From Hydractinia symbiolongicarpus (lineage: Eukaryota; Cnidaria; Hydrozoa; Anthoathecata; Hydractiniidae), in the NCBI RefSeq assembly GCF_029227915.1, contig NC_079881.1, positions 4,464,001-4,528,000 on the forward strand: a DNA stretch of 64,000 nt, given 5' to 3'. Below, in pieces: positions 10,143-25,100 of the stretch. A model generated the notes under the pieces. That model saw only the letters and a list, made by a program, of their open reading frames with translations. It searched no databases and was not told the origin of the DNA. The position numbers and the translations under genes were made by a program. Each line of letters begins with the position of its first letter. Within the stretch, counting starts at the first letter, position 1.

Positions 10143-13100
10143 GTAAGTACTGTTAATTATTTTTTTCATATTTATCTTTTTCCATTTTATCTTTTTTTAG
10201 CTAGTTAGCTCCTTCCGGGCTTTTCATATTTTTAACTACAGGATAAAATGTGTGTTGAAGATTTCTCTACGAAGTACGATGCTAAACTTTAAGCAAAGAC
10301 AAGTAATGACAGGGCTAAAATTTTCCTTGTTTTCTTCTTCTTATCTAAAACACACAACATGCAGGAAGAAATAATATTCAATTCAAAGCAATTTTTTTTA
10401 TTTTAGAAATTTTACGTACAAATTTATAATGCACTGTAGAATCAACTAGAAGACTTAAAACTTAGATAATTAGATAAAGTAAGAACACTCGAGGATGAAG
10501 GTAAATTTCCTGGTTTTGAGAAAAAACAGTGTTTTTTGTCAACTTGTAACACACACATGAATTTAATGATAACGCGCTTTGGCTACAAAAAAATAAGTCC
10601 TCAGATATTTCTTGTTTTTTTCTTTCTCTTTCTTATCCTTTTTGCGGTTTTATCAGTTTGTCTTTATTTCTGTATTACAAAGTACGCGCTTTTTCTATTG
10701 TGATACTTTATAACCATCTATTTACACTTATTAAAAGTTATTGAAGAACGCTTCGATAACGTAAAGAGAAACGTTGTCTTTAATAGTATATAAAATTATA
10801 TAGTATAAAATTTTTAAAATTTCTGACTATGTAAATACAGTTACATTGTTTCTAATTTTGATGAAATAGTAGCCAAATTATTATTAGTTACTCCACAATG
10901 TTTTACAATGTTTGGAAAAAATTGCATCACCCGTATGTGTGTGTGTGTGTGAGAGAGAGAGCTTTTTCAAGGAAATTAGGTTGCTTTAGCGCAGTAAATA
11001 ATTTATGCACATGCTTGGCGCGAAAAACTGAAACCTAAAACAAATCTGGTTGATAGTAATAACACAAAAAAAATCAAGCCAAATCAAGTTGTTGTTTTTT
11101 TAATAATCTTAGGAAATACTCTCAATGAAAAGTTATTCCAAAATTCACTAACTAAACCTCCACCAATATTTAACGGAAAAGTATTTTACTAACGGGATGT
11201 TTTGCAGAACCGCAAACAAATCCAAAACGCTAAACGTTAACAGCCCAATTTTATGGCAAAAAAAGTCTTAATACCCTAAAGAAAGTTTTCATCGTCGAAT
11301 CACAGGTATATTAAAATGCTCACATTCCGTATATTCCGCGCATATAATAAAAATCCGGCAAACGCGTTTTGCGCAATGAACGGACCAGCGCACTTTTCTC
11401 GCTGGTTCAATATTTTTTTTCGAAAAGTATATTATAAAAGAAATATTTCAGCGAGACTCATTCTGGATGAAAACATGACCAAGGCTGGAGAAGATAAAAA
11501 TTCTAGATATATCTATATGTTCGAGTCTGTAAATTACGTACATGCCGGAAAAATAACCAGTTTGTTTTTCACCGCCTACAGCTTGACTTTCGTGTAAGTC
11601 ACTAAAGTCGAAAACCAATAGCCGTTTCGTAGCCCCTTTAAGGAGATAATTTTGGAGAAAATGACTTATAGCATTATATTTTTTGTAATACGCAAAAAAA
11701 AAAAAAATCATAATCGATTTTGAAACTTAAACAGTTATAATTCTCCGTGTATAAGAAACAAGGGGGTGATTTTAATATAAAACCATTGGATATAAATACA
11801 CATAAATACATCATGAAAATTTCCTCAACTCTAAATAATTAATTGAAATATAAGATTAAAGATGCATGTACATGTAGAGATTTTCGATTCAAATTGAAAA
11901 TCAGAAATAGTTGCTAAGCATTATTTAATTATTACAAGCTCGTGAGCTTGTATTAAAACGCAAATGTGTCCTACAAGAATGGAAATTTTTGCCTCTCTGA
12001 GCACCGACACGGGAGTAGTCGTATGTTCGAATCTCATCTTGGTAACTATTTTTACTTTTTTTTTCTTTTTACTATCTCGCCCGCGAGGACGTGTTTACAG
12101 ACTGACCTAACGAAAATTGAAATTTCGAGAAATTTTCTATCAATATTATTGCCTATCCGAATAGCAAAATATGTCGTGTCTAACTTCAGCTTTTTATACA
12201 CTTTTTTGGCGAGGTTGTTTGCGTATATCATACGTCTTGTTTCAATTTAATTTTAAAGTCAATAATTAAAATTTGTTTAGTGAGTAATTTTGTTTTTCAA
12301 TTAATATGAAAATCAAAAATCAATTAGTTTAAAACTAGAAAAGATCAAAAAACAGTAATTGAAAATCTAATTTCAAATTTGTTCTCTCCAATTTTAAATT
12401 TCATTACATTAATTCATGGCTTTAAAAGTCAAAACAGTCTTCTCCCCGGGTGTGTTAGGTTTTTGTAATAAGACAGAATCACTACAAAAAAACTAAGATC
12501 ACTGGGGGTGAGATTTACATTAAGAACACCCCCCCCCCCCCCCCTGTGTCATTACATAACTCAAGCACACCCGGATGTTAATTGGAAATTTAGAATATTA
12601 CGTTAATAACTCCTTTTAACATTATTCTATATCGGAGTGTCGATGAGTGTCAACATTTTTTTCCTGAACTAAAAAGAAAAGGAGAGTAATAAAGAAGTGC
12701 ACCTTAATTATGTCTCTTTTTACCTCAATAACAACAATTTCTTTCCCAGTAACACAGACGACGCTCGTTATCTCGACTTTCCACTGGACTGGTGAAGAAG
12801 GTGGAGATAAGGAAAGTTCGAGGTAGTGGATAGTCAAGATAAGGAAAGTTTCCAATATCATGCACACATTTCTAAACCTGGTCAGGGCTGGACTTTTATT
12901 CAGAAGAATCAATTATTACTATTCTAAGGCTATATGAATTTAATCATTTAAAAAAAATCAAAATGCTACTTTGTCTTATAGCAGATATTCTGTCCTTATT
13001 TACAAAGGATTCTAAACGCTGTAGTAAAGAGCACATGTCATTGCCGTTGCCGCTAAAAAAAGATAAAGTCTTTAATGTTTCTAGGGAAGCATCAACCTCG

Positions 13101-16100
13101 ATTTTTAATGGCTTTTTAATTGGATCATCATACACTTCTATTTCGTCACCATAATGCTCCCCCTCTTTGTCGTCTTCGTTTATTACAGATTGGATAATTT
13201 CTTCATCTGTGACCGGGTTATCTGTTGTAATAACCTGAAAGTCATTTTCAACAAATTCTTCTGCTGTTAACGCTTCAACTCTTCTTTAAACGGATCATCA
13301 TTATCTTCAATAGCATCAATCTGATCCTTGGTAGAAATTTTTGCCTTCCTAAAGCAATTAATGACCGTTTCTTTTGATACATCCTCCCATAAGGAAACAA
13401 GCAGCTGCATTCCACGAAGTATGGGAAATTTTCGGCAAATCCTTTCCTTGATCCAGACGTTGAATCATAATCTTTACCAAATGACGGCGGTATAGAGCTT
13501 TAAGACACTTAATGACTCCTTGGTTTATAGGTTGGGAAACTGGCGTTGTATTGGGTAGTAGGAATTAAGGGACAATTGTCAATTATCAAGGCGATTTTCC
13601 GATTTTCTCTTTGGAATTTTCGATCGATCTCTCGAACCCATTCTTCGAACAAGGAGCTATCCTGCCAACTTTTTTGTTAGGACCAAAGTTTTTACCTCGA
13701 CCTTACGCTTTATCCCAGACATGATGTGTAAACGAAGAGAAAATTGTAAACATTCGAAAACTTGATTTTGAAAAGTTTGAGAAATTCGAATGTTCGTTAA
13801 CCTGATCGAATTTTTTTGTGTGAGAAAATTCGGAAAATCACAGAAAAGGTCGTGCTAACGTGATAAATTGTATTAAAAGGACTTTAAAATTGGTCGAGAT
13901 ACGGAAAGATCGAGATAACGGGTAGTCGAAATAACGAGCGCCGACTGTATGGCTTTTCTTCAATGAGGCACATAAAAAAGAAGACTGGATCTAGTAACAA
14001 CAAGGACGTTGCAAAGTATAGAACTCGCCCAACCGCAACGAAAGTATGAATTCTAGAGAAGACATTGGGGCGATTTTAGTAAGAAACCTACCCAATACGA
14101 TTCGTTTTAACCTAAATTTTATAAACAAAAAATAATTACGATTCAGATTGTTCGTCAAGCGATCGCAAATATTTGATACTAACAAACACCTTTTAAAGGT
14201 AAATTTATGAACACATCAATGAATCCTAATATAAAAATTGAATGCTTTTTTTAACAAAAATTTATTATTCTCATTTGTCAAGAAAAACACTAAAAGCAAC
14301 AATCATAAAAATCACTTTCTCAAATAATCAACATAAAAACTTGGTTGTTTTGAAACATTTTTGATGTATTGTGACTTTCCCGTTGATTACAAGTTTTTAT
14401 ACTCGCAAAATTTATAAGAAAAAAATGAGACCACATCGGTGAAGGAGAACAGAAGCTCATACCTTTTTTTATTCTATTATGTGATGGACCTCACATGGAG
14501 AATTTGCATATTAAATGAGAAACAATTTAAGGTGATCACTCTAGCAAAATAATGTTACAGTGTTTACCCTCTGTCAAAAATAAGATTCTTATTGACGTAT
14601 AACTAAAATAAAAAACTATATTTTGTGAGTTTTGAAAGAATATGTTGAAAGAAGAATGGAAAAGGGGAGCAAACGAGTAAAATAAGATCGATAAAAGTGA
14701 ACATAAGTTATACAATGGCATAGACTTGATGACCCATAAATAAATGCACATACGAAGAAAACTATATCTTTTTGCATTCAAGAAATTCAGACAAACTTTG
14801 TCCTACCACCATATTTATCTGGAACAAATCGTCAGTAAGGTGTAAAATGTAAAATCTAGAAACTTTTAGTAAGATCACTTTTCTTCTTATTGCTTGCAAC
14901 CATGTTTAACGAAGAGCGTTTGTTTTTCTTTAAAGGTACCTTATGAAAACTGAGCTCTTTGTCTAACGAGTGAGCGACTTGTACAACAGAAGGGTGAATA
15001 ACTTAGATTATTTAGCATAAAATAAATCTAAATTGCTAGTATATATATTTAATCGAAATTATCAACGATTGGAACAAAACTTCCTTAAACAAACAAACCA
15101 CGTTTGTCCTAGTCTTTGTTTACGGAATTAGGGGTAGGTATTTGTAGCCATATTTTAAGACGATAAAGGTCGTATTTATGTCACTTTGAAGTCATATAAA
15201 ACATAAGACAGTAACAGTAAAAATTTACTTTTTTATAGTAGTATTAATAATATATCAAATAAATTGTGTTTAGTATTCTTTTAAAATATTTAACACTGAA
15301 TCTTGTCTCAATAAGGAATGTGAAAAACGAAAAAACAGATTTTTGGGGCCATCAAATATGATTCTAACTATTAAAAATAACGATTTGAACTTGCTTTTCT
15401 GAACTACAAAAGTTCGAAATGAAGCCATGTTCGATTACAAATTGAACTTTTTTATCGCTTGCTGTAAATTAAAGCTCAAATTAGATACAGCTTTTTAGCT
15501 CTATTTTTTTTAAAAAAAAATTTGATGCAGTTAGGTCATACAACAGATAGGCCTCGAGTAACTCTATTCATGCTAAAGTTTCTTTTGCTCTTCAGTACTG
15601 GGAGTAGTTAGAGCAGAATTTCTGTTCCAATGAAATTAGTCCCTTTTTTATACAATTTAGGTGACGTGACTGGTGACGTAACAAAGGCCAAATACTGGAC
15701 TATTTCATATTTCTAATCTGCAAGCAATTTGCTCACGCGATAGGTAGAGAGCGTGATAGGTAGAGAGCGTGTGAAATTCCACAGTAGAATTCGAAAGAGC
15801 GCCCTTACAACGAAATAATCCACGTCGCTGCCCATGAAGGTAGCGAAACTCAGACAAATTCGAAATTATCCGTGCTTTCCGTGAGCTTGGTTATTTCATC
15901 TTCAAACAAATACAAATAAACAGTCATGAAATCATCAACAATTAGTCTCCATAAACTTTTATTTCCTCGTGTTTTTTCATGCATATGTTTACTGGCTAAT
16001 ACCTACAACGATCATTACAAAAAATTGGTACCATGCATGTTTAACCTTTAGCTGTGCAAAAAAAGATCTGTTTCGGAGATTCTGGCAAAAAAATATCCAG

Positions 16101-19100
16101 CATGAAAGTCCTGTAACGATTTTTGAACAAATTAAAACTTGATAATTAATTGCATTGAGAACGTGCCTGATAGGAGTTTAACGTAATTTGCAATTACTAT
16201 CTACGTGCATGTGTTGTTATTTTTAATGACAGGTTTTGTGAACTGGCAATATGGTTATCCTCAATCTTACAGCGCTCACTGGTCTGTGACTTATTCTTCC
16301 CACCAGAATTGCGCAAAAGATTGCTACACCAGGAAGAGAGATGTAGAAAGAAAAGTGATTTTTGCATCAACGCAGGGTTCAAGTTGCTACTGCAGTATAG
16401 AGAATGGCGGAACTATAACCAGCAGTAGTAGCTATCAGCATGTGCATTTTAATTGTAAGTATACCACCTTAATAATAAAGGGAAAAGGGCGAAATAGGGA
16501 TTTTTCGCGTAGGTTATTACTTGAAATTATTTATAATACAAATTTGTTCTTTTTTTCAAGAGAATTTTACGCGAGTATAATATAACAAATAATTTTGCGG
16601 GGAAAAATTTGCATTAATTAATCTAACCAAAGTAACATAATCTTGCCGAACTGTAATAAAAAATAACAACAACAGAGATCATGTACTTGCAGACACAGAG
16701 TTATGCTAATGTTGTCCTTAATCCAAAATTACACAGTCTAATTCTTGTTCCACTACAACACTGGTAAAGATAAGCTAGCTGTCGTACTAACACTGTGCGT
16801 AATATATCACTTCTTTTCCGCGTTATTGCAAGAGCTACATTGATACAACAATCGTAGAACTAAATGGCGTATGCCTTGTTGCTATTCAGACCGACAATAA
16901 GTAGTACATGTTATCCATTTTCAGGCGACATATCAGAACTCCTTGCTAAAATTAACCCGAGTTAATAATGTTGTAATGCATGTAATTTTAGTTGACCCTT
17001 TCACCATTTCGCAAAATGTTCTTGAAGTATCATCATCGTATGAGCCTATGATCTCACAACGCATTTACGTTCGAGGAAATGATTTGAGCACGATCCATGG
17101 ATTTGAAAGCCTGAGCACGCCTTTAGAAGAATCAAAGTACGCTGTTATTTCTTCTACAACTCCTATCACTGCTGTTGTACCGGTGAAAGTTTTGAATTAT
17201 AAGAGACATGATGTGACAAGAACTGAAAGTAAATATGTCTTGACACCTGATCCAGGAGAAGGTTTTCTTCACCCGCATGCAAGTACAATTATAAAGGTAA
17301 ATTATTCGCCTTAACCGTTGTCTGTATGTAATCCAAGGATGGTATTGCAAGTAGCAATATCCTTAGGCCCATTCCCAACGATTGTAGTTACAAGTAGCAA
17401 TACTGATAATCGCATTCCCAAAGATGAAAGTTGCAAGTAGCAATACCGATAGGCGCACTCCCGTGTATATTTTTAAAAGCCTCTTACGTCAATTTCAGTT
17501 TAAATGCTAAGAAGTGTTGAAAGCATATGTACTAAACGACAAATCATGTAATAGAATAACTATTACACGGTTAATAGAATATATTAAAATAACACAGGTA
17601 CACCAATAATACAGGTGCCTCATTATTACAGCTATCTCAAGAGCACAGGTACCTCAAGTAATGATGGTACTTCAATAAAACAGGTACCCTAATAATACAG
17701 GTACCTCGTTAACACAGGTACCCTAATAATACAGGTACCTCATTAACACAGGTACCATAAAAAAGGCCGATAACTCAATAAAGCAGGTACATTAATAATA
17801 CAGGTACCTCAATAAAGTAGGTACCTTAATAATACAGGTACCTCAATAAAGTAGGTACTTTAATAATACAGGTACGTCAATATTGCATGTACCTCAATAA
17901 TAAAAGTACCTCAATAATACAGGTACCTCAATAATACTGCTACCCCACAATGACTTTTCAATGACCGTTACGACAATTTCAAATGATCTGAAATTAGTAT
18001 TTTGCTGTAATATTATTCACATAACTTCACTAATTTTGAATCCACTGAGTTCACGAATTGCAAAGAAATGTCTTGTGAACACACAATAGAATTAAACGCT
18101 TCTTTTGAAATAAGATGAGGCCTTCACATCTAGGTATTTTATTAGGATTTATCTTTAACCTCCATACAATAGGAGAGTGCAACCATCAAATTTTACAGGC
18201 AAGCAATTCCCTTGTGTTAAAATAAAACATAGAATAAAAAATTTTTCACCGACCTAAGTTTTAGTAAAAAAAATTTGTTAGAAATAACACTGGCCACCAC
18301 CCCTCGCCAGCCGTAAAACTTTTACGTTTTAATTTAGATATCAGACAATGATGATGCAGCTAGCAGCACATTATATTTCGCTACAATCCAGTCAAATGAT
18401 AGAATGATCAGTGTTGACATAACAAAGCCACTCACCATCACACGAAGTAATCCATTTCAATGCAATATAACTTTTAATGAATCTAAATCTTATGTGGATC
18501 CAACAACGAGGTACATACAACTATTTTTTAAATAAATTTTTTATACCGCACGCTATATTGTTCACGCAAACTTTCGTTAGGTTGAGAAATGGAAAGTGTC
18601 ACTTTCAATACATAGTATCGCCACATTCTCTGCACAGCACGCCTAGGACGCTTGTAACACTCGTATTAGATTGTTTCAATTTATTATGTGTTATATTGTG
18701 TCACTACAGTATAACGCCGAGTGTTCAAATCTCGAACTCCAATTAGCTCTGGTATTGAATTTTCCTTAAAAATTCACTGCGAAGATGAAGAATCGCTGCG
18801 ATAGCATATTGGCAACAACAAAAGAAATTACATAAATGCAACGTTTCGGGTATTCACACACCCATTTTTAAGCAACCAATAACGTAAAATTCTATTAAAA
18901 ATTCACTAGTATTTACACATAATTGCACTCAATTAGTCAAACCCAAAAAACTTTCAACTTTTGAAAAGTAACTTAAGAGTTGAAAAGTTTGCGCAGGGAA
19001 AGATTCTGAATTTGGTATTGTGCAAGAAAATGCGGCATTTAAAATTGCAAATTGCGGCAATAATCCATGAATTTTTTCACGCTTAATAAATTTATTATAA

Positions 19101-22100
19101 ATTAGCGATAAATTTTTTCATCTTGGTCATTAAGATTTGTTTTTTCAAAAATTTCTTTCAATACAAATACTTGAGGTCAATTCACTGTAAACCTTCATAG
19201 AGCAAAACAACGACAGAAAAAACTTTTTCTGAAATTGCGGGGAAAAAAACTGAAGACATAATAATACTTTAGGGTTTTGATGAGGTCACCAACCCTTCGA
19301 TTTCGAAACGAGTGAATTGTTTCAAATATCGAAAATTTCCGTTCTCTTCAGTCATGGAAAACAAAGACCTATAAATATTCTCGTGTCAGCAAAATGTCGA
19401 GTTCACATTTATCGCATAAAGTGTAGATGCTATTCGCCTTTCTTCCTTTGAATTTTCACAAGCACAACTTTTGTTTATAAAACTTTCGAAAGCTTATTAT
19501 TTTTAATGTTTAATCTCCTTCTTTAGTGAGTTCGTTGTTACCATTGCTCTTACAACAGACGCTACCTGCAATAAAAACATGAAAGATCTTACTATAATGC
19601 TGAGCAATGAAGCCTATGTAGAACCCGAAGTAAACACAACTCCTCATCCGTATTGCATGACTCCAACATCAATGATGAGAAGTCATAACAATGTCAACGT
19701 ATTTGTGAGTACCTTAAATTAATTTGCACCAACCAAGAAGGGACAACTTTTTTTCTCTAGCTGGCCATTTTTTAAACACAATTGACTGACTGAATTCCTC
19801 CTATCAAAATTATCGACATGATGGATTTCCATTACAATTGTTTATTTACAAGGGTTTCATTTTAACATCATCTTAAGGTTCATTTTCTTTACCGAGCACT
19901 TCAAAAAAATCTTTAGTGATTACAATGAGATAAATACGGCTGGTGTCTCGTTGCCAGTGAAAGATTTCAATTTGTCATTTTTATTTTTAGTCTTAACATC
20001 GTCATTCTCTTCAATTTATATAAAACATTAGATTTGCTTTTTTATACTTCTCCGCGTTTCTTCGTTTTAAATTTCTTTTGGCAGTAACATAACAACAAAA
20101 CTCGAAAAATAACCAACTTTTTTAGTACTGCAACCGGACGAATTTTTTTTAAACTTTCACTTACTCTATTACTTAAAATACCAAAAAACTTTTATACAAT
20201 TTAACAATCTTATTTCAATCAATTGTGTGAGGCGCTAAATATTTAATTTAGTACTCCAGATTGTACATATTTTCATATATCTGCGTGACTGTACGGTATA
20301 AAGGAAGCAGTAAAAGCATTGGGGATGCCGCTGGATCAAAACTGATGACTGTTCACAGCCTTTTCGCCTACACTGCCTATTCCAATAGTGCAGAAGTGAA
20401 AGAAAAAATCCAGAAGACATACAAAACATTTATAAGCAACAATGTCAGGGGTAGGAAAATTATTCCCTGTTAACTAATGCTTGTTTATGGCGTACATGAT
20501 GATATAATATGCTTGTAATATACGTGCAAACCATGTACCATATGCGAAAGATATCAAACATCGTAACGGTATATCTTTTGTAACACAAAGGGATCCCACC
20601 TTTTTTGTGCTTTCATTGTGGTTCTTTTTGCACTTTGTAATGTATGTAAACCGTGTTTTGGATTTGTCCAATGAAAAACCTCATAAGGCGCTTTGGAAAA
20701 GGCTTTACAATTTTATTGATTTACACTGCAAGACTATTGACTAGGCAAATATAACGCTGGTTGATTTAGTGGTAATGGTTGGATTTTCATTTATAACGGA
20801 AATAGATCTGGTGTGAACGAAGTGTGTACCCATGGATTCTCCCACTAGGAGCAGTACCACAAACTTTACTTTCTACACCAATTGCATAGAATAATAACAC
20901 TATAATCGTGAATTTACGTTACAGGGTATTATATCCAAGATTCTGAGTCTGGACTTTGTCTGAAGAGTGAACCGGATGGTAATGTCGTACTTACAGAGCA
21001 CCCACACTGCACATACTTCAAAGAAATTCCATATAACCTTATGACGACACATGGTCTCTGCATCGACAAAGGTCCCTCTGCTATCAACAGTGAAAAATGT
21101 GAAAAAGAAATGCGAATGAAATTTTTAAACGGAAAATTTCAGTTTCTGAGTGATGATACGTATTTTACTGTTCCTAAGGCAAGTGCACTTAATACTGAAG
21201 TAACCGCTTCAACTGGAAGTGTTTTTCACAAGATTTCTGCAAGTTTTGGAATAAAGGGAGAAACGAACAACCGTGCAGGTAAGTCCAACGTAATGCTCTA
21301 GTTTATACCACTGTACTTTAAGTACTTTAAAGGGATTAATTTTCGCGGGGATTAAATTTCGCAAATTTCGTGAATTTGGGCCATTTTCGCGAAATTAAGT
21401 CCTCGCGAAAAATTTGAAAAACAGCCATTCGCGAAAATGAATCCTCGCGAAATATTTGAAAATAGCTCATTCACAAAATTAAATCCTCGCAAAAAAATTT
21501 GATTTTTTTTCTTTTCTTAACGTTTGCTGAATTTCAGAATCAAAACCAAACAGTGCCATTTTTAACACGTAGCAAGCCAATTCGTTATGTAAAAAGTGCA
21601 CGAAATATTTTTCCTCTTATTGTTTCACTTTCACGATAACCTCTTTACCGGTTCGGATGGATGGAGTGAGAGGAATAACCACTTTGAGCGAAGAAGAATT
21701 AGGTATACGATATTTAAAAAAACAAATGACAACGATAACGATTTAGACTCTGAATGGGAAGGTGAAGAAATGGAACGTAATGCATTTGATGCCTTCATTA
21801 TTGACGAGGGCGACGATGGATAGTTTTTCGGTTTTTTGTATATGGTGTGGTGAATAAAGATGTTACATCAATGAAAAAAATTCTTCTTAATTTCATTCAT
21901 TCGCGAAATTAAGTACTCGCGAAATATTCAAAATAGTAATAATTCGCGAAAATTAATCCCGTACATTTCGCGAATTTTCAATCTCGCGAAATTTATTCCC
22001 CGCAAAAACTAATCCCATAAAAGTATAAGAAGGGTAAGAAATAAGGAAATAAGTTTTCTTTCTTATTAAAAATAGATATTGGATGTCTTTCATACAGTGA

Positions 22101-25100
22101 TTTTTCGCTATAGATATAATACAACCTCGCACATATGCGAAGATAAACGCCAAAAAAAGTTAAATATCTGGACGAAATATATATGCTTGCTTCAGTATAA
22201 TCATTAAAACTTGTTTGATGTTTGATGGGGATGCTTATGATTTAGCAACATTTTCTCTAGTGTTTTTATTATGTGTATGTCATAAGAAGCATATGCAACC
22301 ATTGAGTTATTCATCCACTCTTTAAGTTATTGAAAATGGCTACATACGACCATACATTGTATACTGCTATATTTTTTTATCATATTTTCTCTTAGTTCCT
22401 AAGAATCCTGACTTGCATGATATTACTATTTTGTATGTTGAAGAAAGTTTTGTTGCGTGTAATTATAACAGTGATAGGTAAGATTAATTATTAAAACGGT
22501 CAATGTGTTTTTAGCAAAGATATAGGATTACTACCTTAAATCAATCGTAGTTCCTAAAACTGGAGCATACAATCAAAAAGACATTCAACTTTATTCTACA
22601 CACCGTCTTTTTTTGTTTATTATTAGGGAGTATCGGTGCATACGGTACACAATGGCCGAAAAGAAAGTCTGGAGTAAGTATATTTCCGTGCATATTCTTT
22701 ACTAGACCGTTCAGACTTGTTTTAATGGCTGTTACTTGCTGGTAGCGCATTTGACTTGTAATCATAAGGTTTGAAGTTCTATTCCCCACTCTGGCTCACT
22801 CAAAATATAGTGTTGTCATCCCATTCAGTGCCATTTGCTGATCGCTAACCGGTTTGTTAGGCAGGCAAGCAAGTTAGCGCAATGCTATACGTATCTCTAG
22901 CAGTAATGTAACATAGTTACAGTCGGATTGGAGGAAGAACCAGTCATTAGGAAGGATAACGCCCAAGGCATTAAAATTTCCTGGTACTTACTTACTTTCT
23001 CACTTACTTACATCCCAAAAGACTTTTAAGGAAATCAGAAAAAAGTTGCAAGAAAATAGTAGCACAACGACAGTTTCATCGCAATATTCTTAAAGTTGGC
23101 GAGAAGTATTAACTTGCCAAATTGTTATCTTAGTTTGTTTGGTAAGCATCTCTACAATCAAGTTGTATTATTAAGATACTGGAAAAGAGTGTCCAAAATA
23201 TTCGTAAAAGAATCATGCTGACGTCAGCAACGATTAGTTGATTTTAAGAGTTTGGATCTAACCTAATAACCTATGATTCCAACTCTATGTCCGGTGCTTT
23301 AAACTGCCACCTGTAGGCATGGACCTCTAAATTCATAGTCTTAAGTGTTTGTTGGTTTGTTTAAATTTGTTTTACTGCAGCTGCTTAGCGGATTATTTTC
23401 AGCTATCTTTATAGACTCAATCATAATTTTTTCCAAAATAAAAATTCGTTCTGCAAGATACATCACATAAGTTAGGAGAAAAGGAATTAGACCCAATCAC
23501 CCCATTCAATTCTTTTCATTACGGTCTAAGAACATGCTGCGAGAAAAATGAATTTAAATGTAGTTAACTGTTAACAGTAGCAGGATTGAAATTATAGAAT
23601 TGTGTGTGATGTATGCTTATGAATATTATGTCTTATTTTGGTATGAAACTTTTAGATTTCCCTCCACAATTTGCAAATATTCTTGGATATGATTCGACAA
23701 AAAAAAGGTATTATGGCAAAACAAAGACTGGAGCGTTCATCATGGTGCAAGAAGATAAAAAACATTCTATATATCATATCAGGCAAGCTACTTGGGAAAG
23801 TATAAAAAATGCCAGTACCACAACAAAAGTAAATGTTTATTCCAGAAGTGATTTAGCAACTGCCAAAGTGAGCTCGGCTTTTTCAGCTCCTTCCAGTTTT
23901 TCAGGTAAACTATTGTCGGTATTAATTCATATTATTAGACTATAGTTTATTTTAGATTTTTTTATTTATTGTGATTTAAAGTTACTTTAGTGTATTAGTA
24001 TTTATTTTCCTACTTAGTTACGTATCTTGGACTTTATGATGATTCATCATACACACATGTTATTCTCTGGGTAAAGCCTTATTTTCTTTTTTGTATAGTT
24101 ATGTAGATTATTTACCCTACAATCTTGGTTAACGATATTTGAATAAGAGTTGATTTTTAAATAATAGCCGACAAATGCTCATCATGTTGCAACTGGATAC
24201 AAAATCGTTGATTTTTCCAACGCCCACGTGGACTGTGCCTAAAATGTGCTAATCGCACTTTTTCACATTCTAACACACGCTTGTTATAGAATAATCCACG
24301 CCAGGACCAACGAATACCTAAATTGGAGTCACCTTTCTGGTGACACGCAATAACTAACACATTCTCAGATTTTACTTTTATTCAAAAAATTTTAAAATGG
24401 TTGCAGGATAAATATTGGCAAGTTCAAAATGCATGAATTTAATATAGAAATAAAATATAATATTACATATTGTGTAAGTCTTTACAATTTGCAGACCTGT
24501 TCAACGTATTTTCACCGAATTGTAAGTTTGTGTTATAGTGCTGAGAACAATAGACATGCGCACTCCTTTCTATATGTAGAAAATATAAACAAGAGGTTTA
24601 AGCAATCAAGTAAACCCATGTATAAAACGAAATAGTTGTTTTACATTAGCAAAACGTTTTTTAAAGGATTGAAAAATATAATTAAAAAATATTTTTGATT
24701 CCGTTTTTCATCTTGCGTCTCTAAAACAACTTTATGAACTACAATAAGAGTCAGCTTACCCCACATGGTCATGTTTTTCTGCCAACAAGAATGCATGTAC
24801 ATGTACGCAAAAGCACACACATTGGAAGGTCATCTATACTCGATTTACCCCATATGGTCATGTTTTATGGTTATAAGCACGCGCAAACATTTGCAAATAT
24901 TTGTGTAAACATTGGAAGGTTGTCTATACTCGTTTTATGATTATTAACATTTAGTTTGCTGCTGAAGATTGTGCTTCTACAGGTAAGATTTCCGTTAAGT
25001 TTTTACCTAATCGTATTATCGCCATTGACCCTTTGTTTATTTTGTCACCAAATATCAACGCATTTTTGGTTCTTAGGAGAGAGAACCAATCAAAAAAACT

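Noticed and set aside
16700-16769. Possible extra exon between gene A exons 2 and 3 after TACTTGCAG
   Set aside because: The open phase does not connect exon 2 (phase 1) to exon 3 (phase 0), and the correct incoming phase meets a stop.
24157-24360. Minus frame 'RWSWRGLFYNKR'
   Set aside because: Looks partly protein-like, but lies in gene A intron 10 with no splice sites or homology I recognise.
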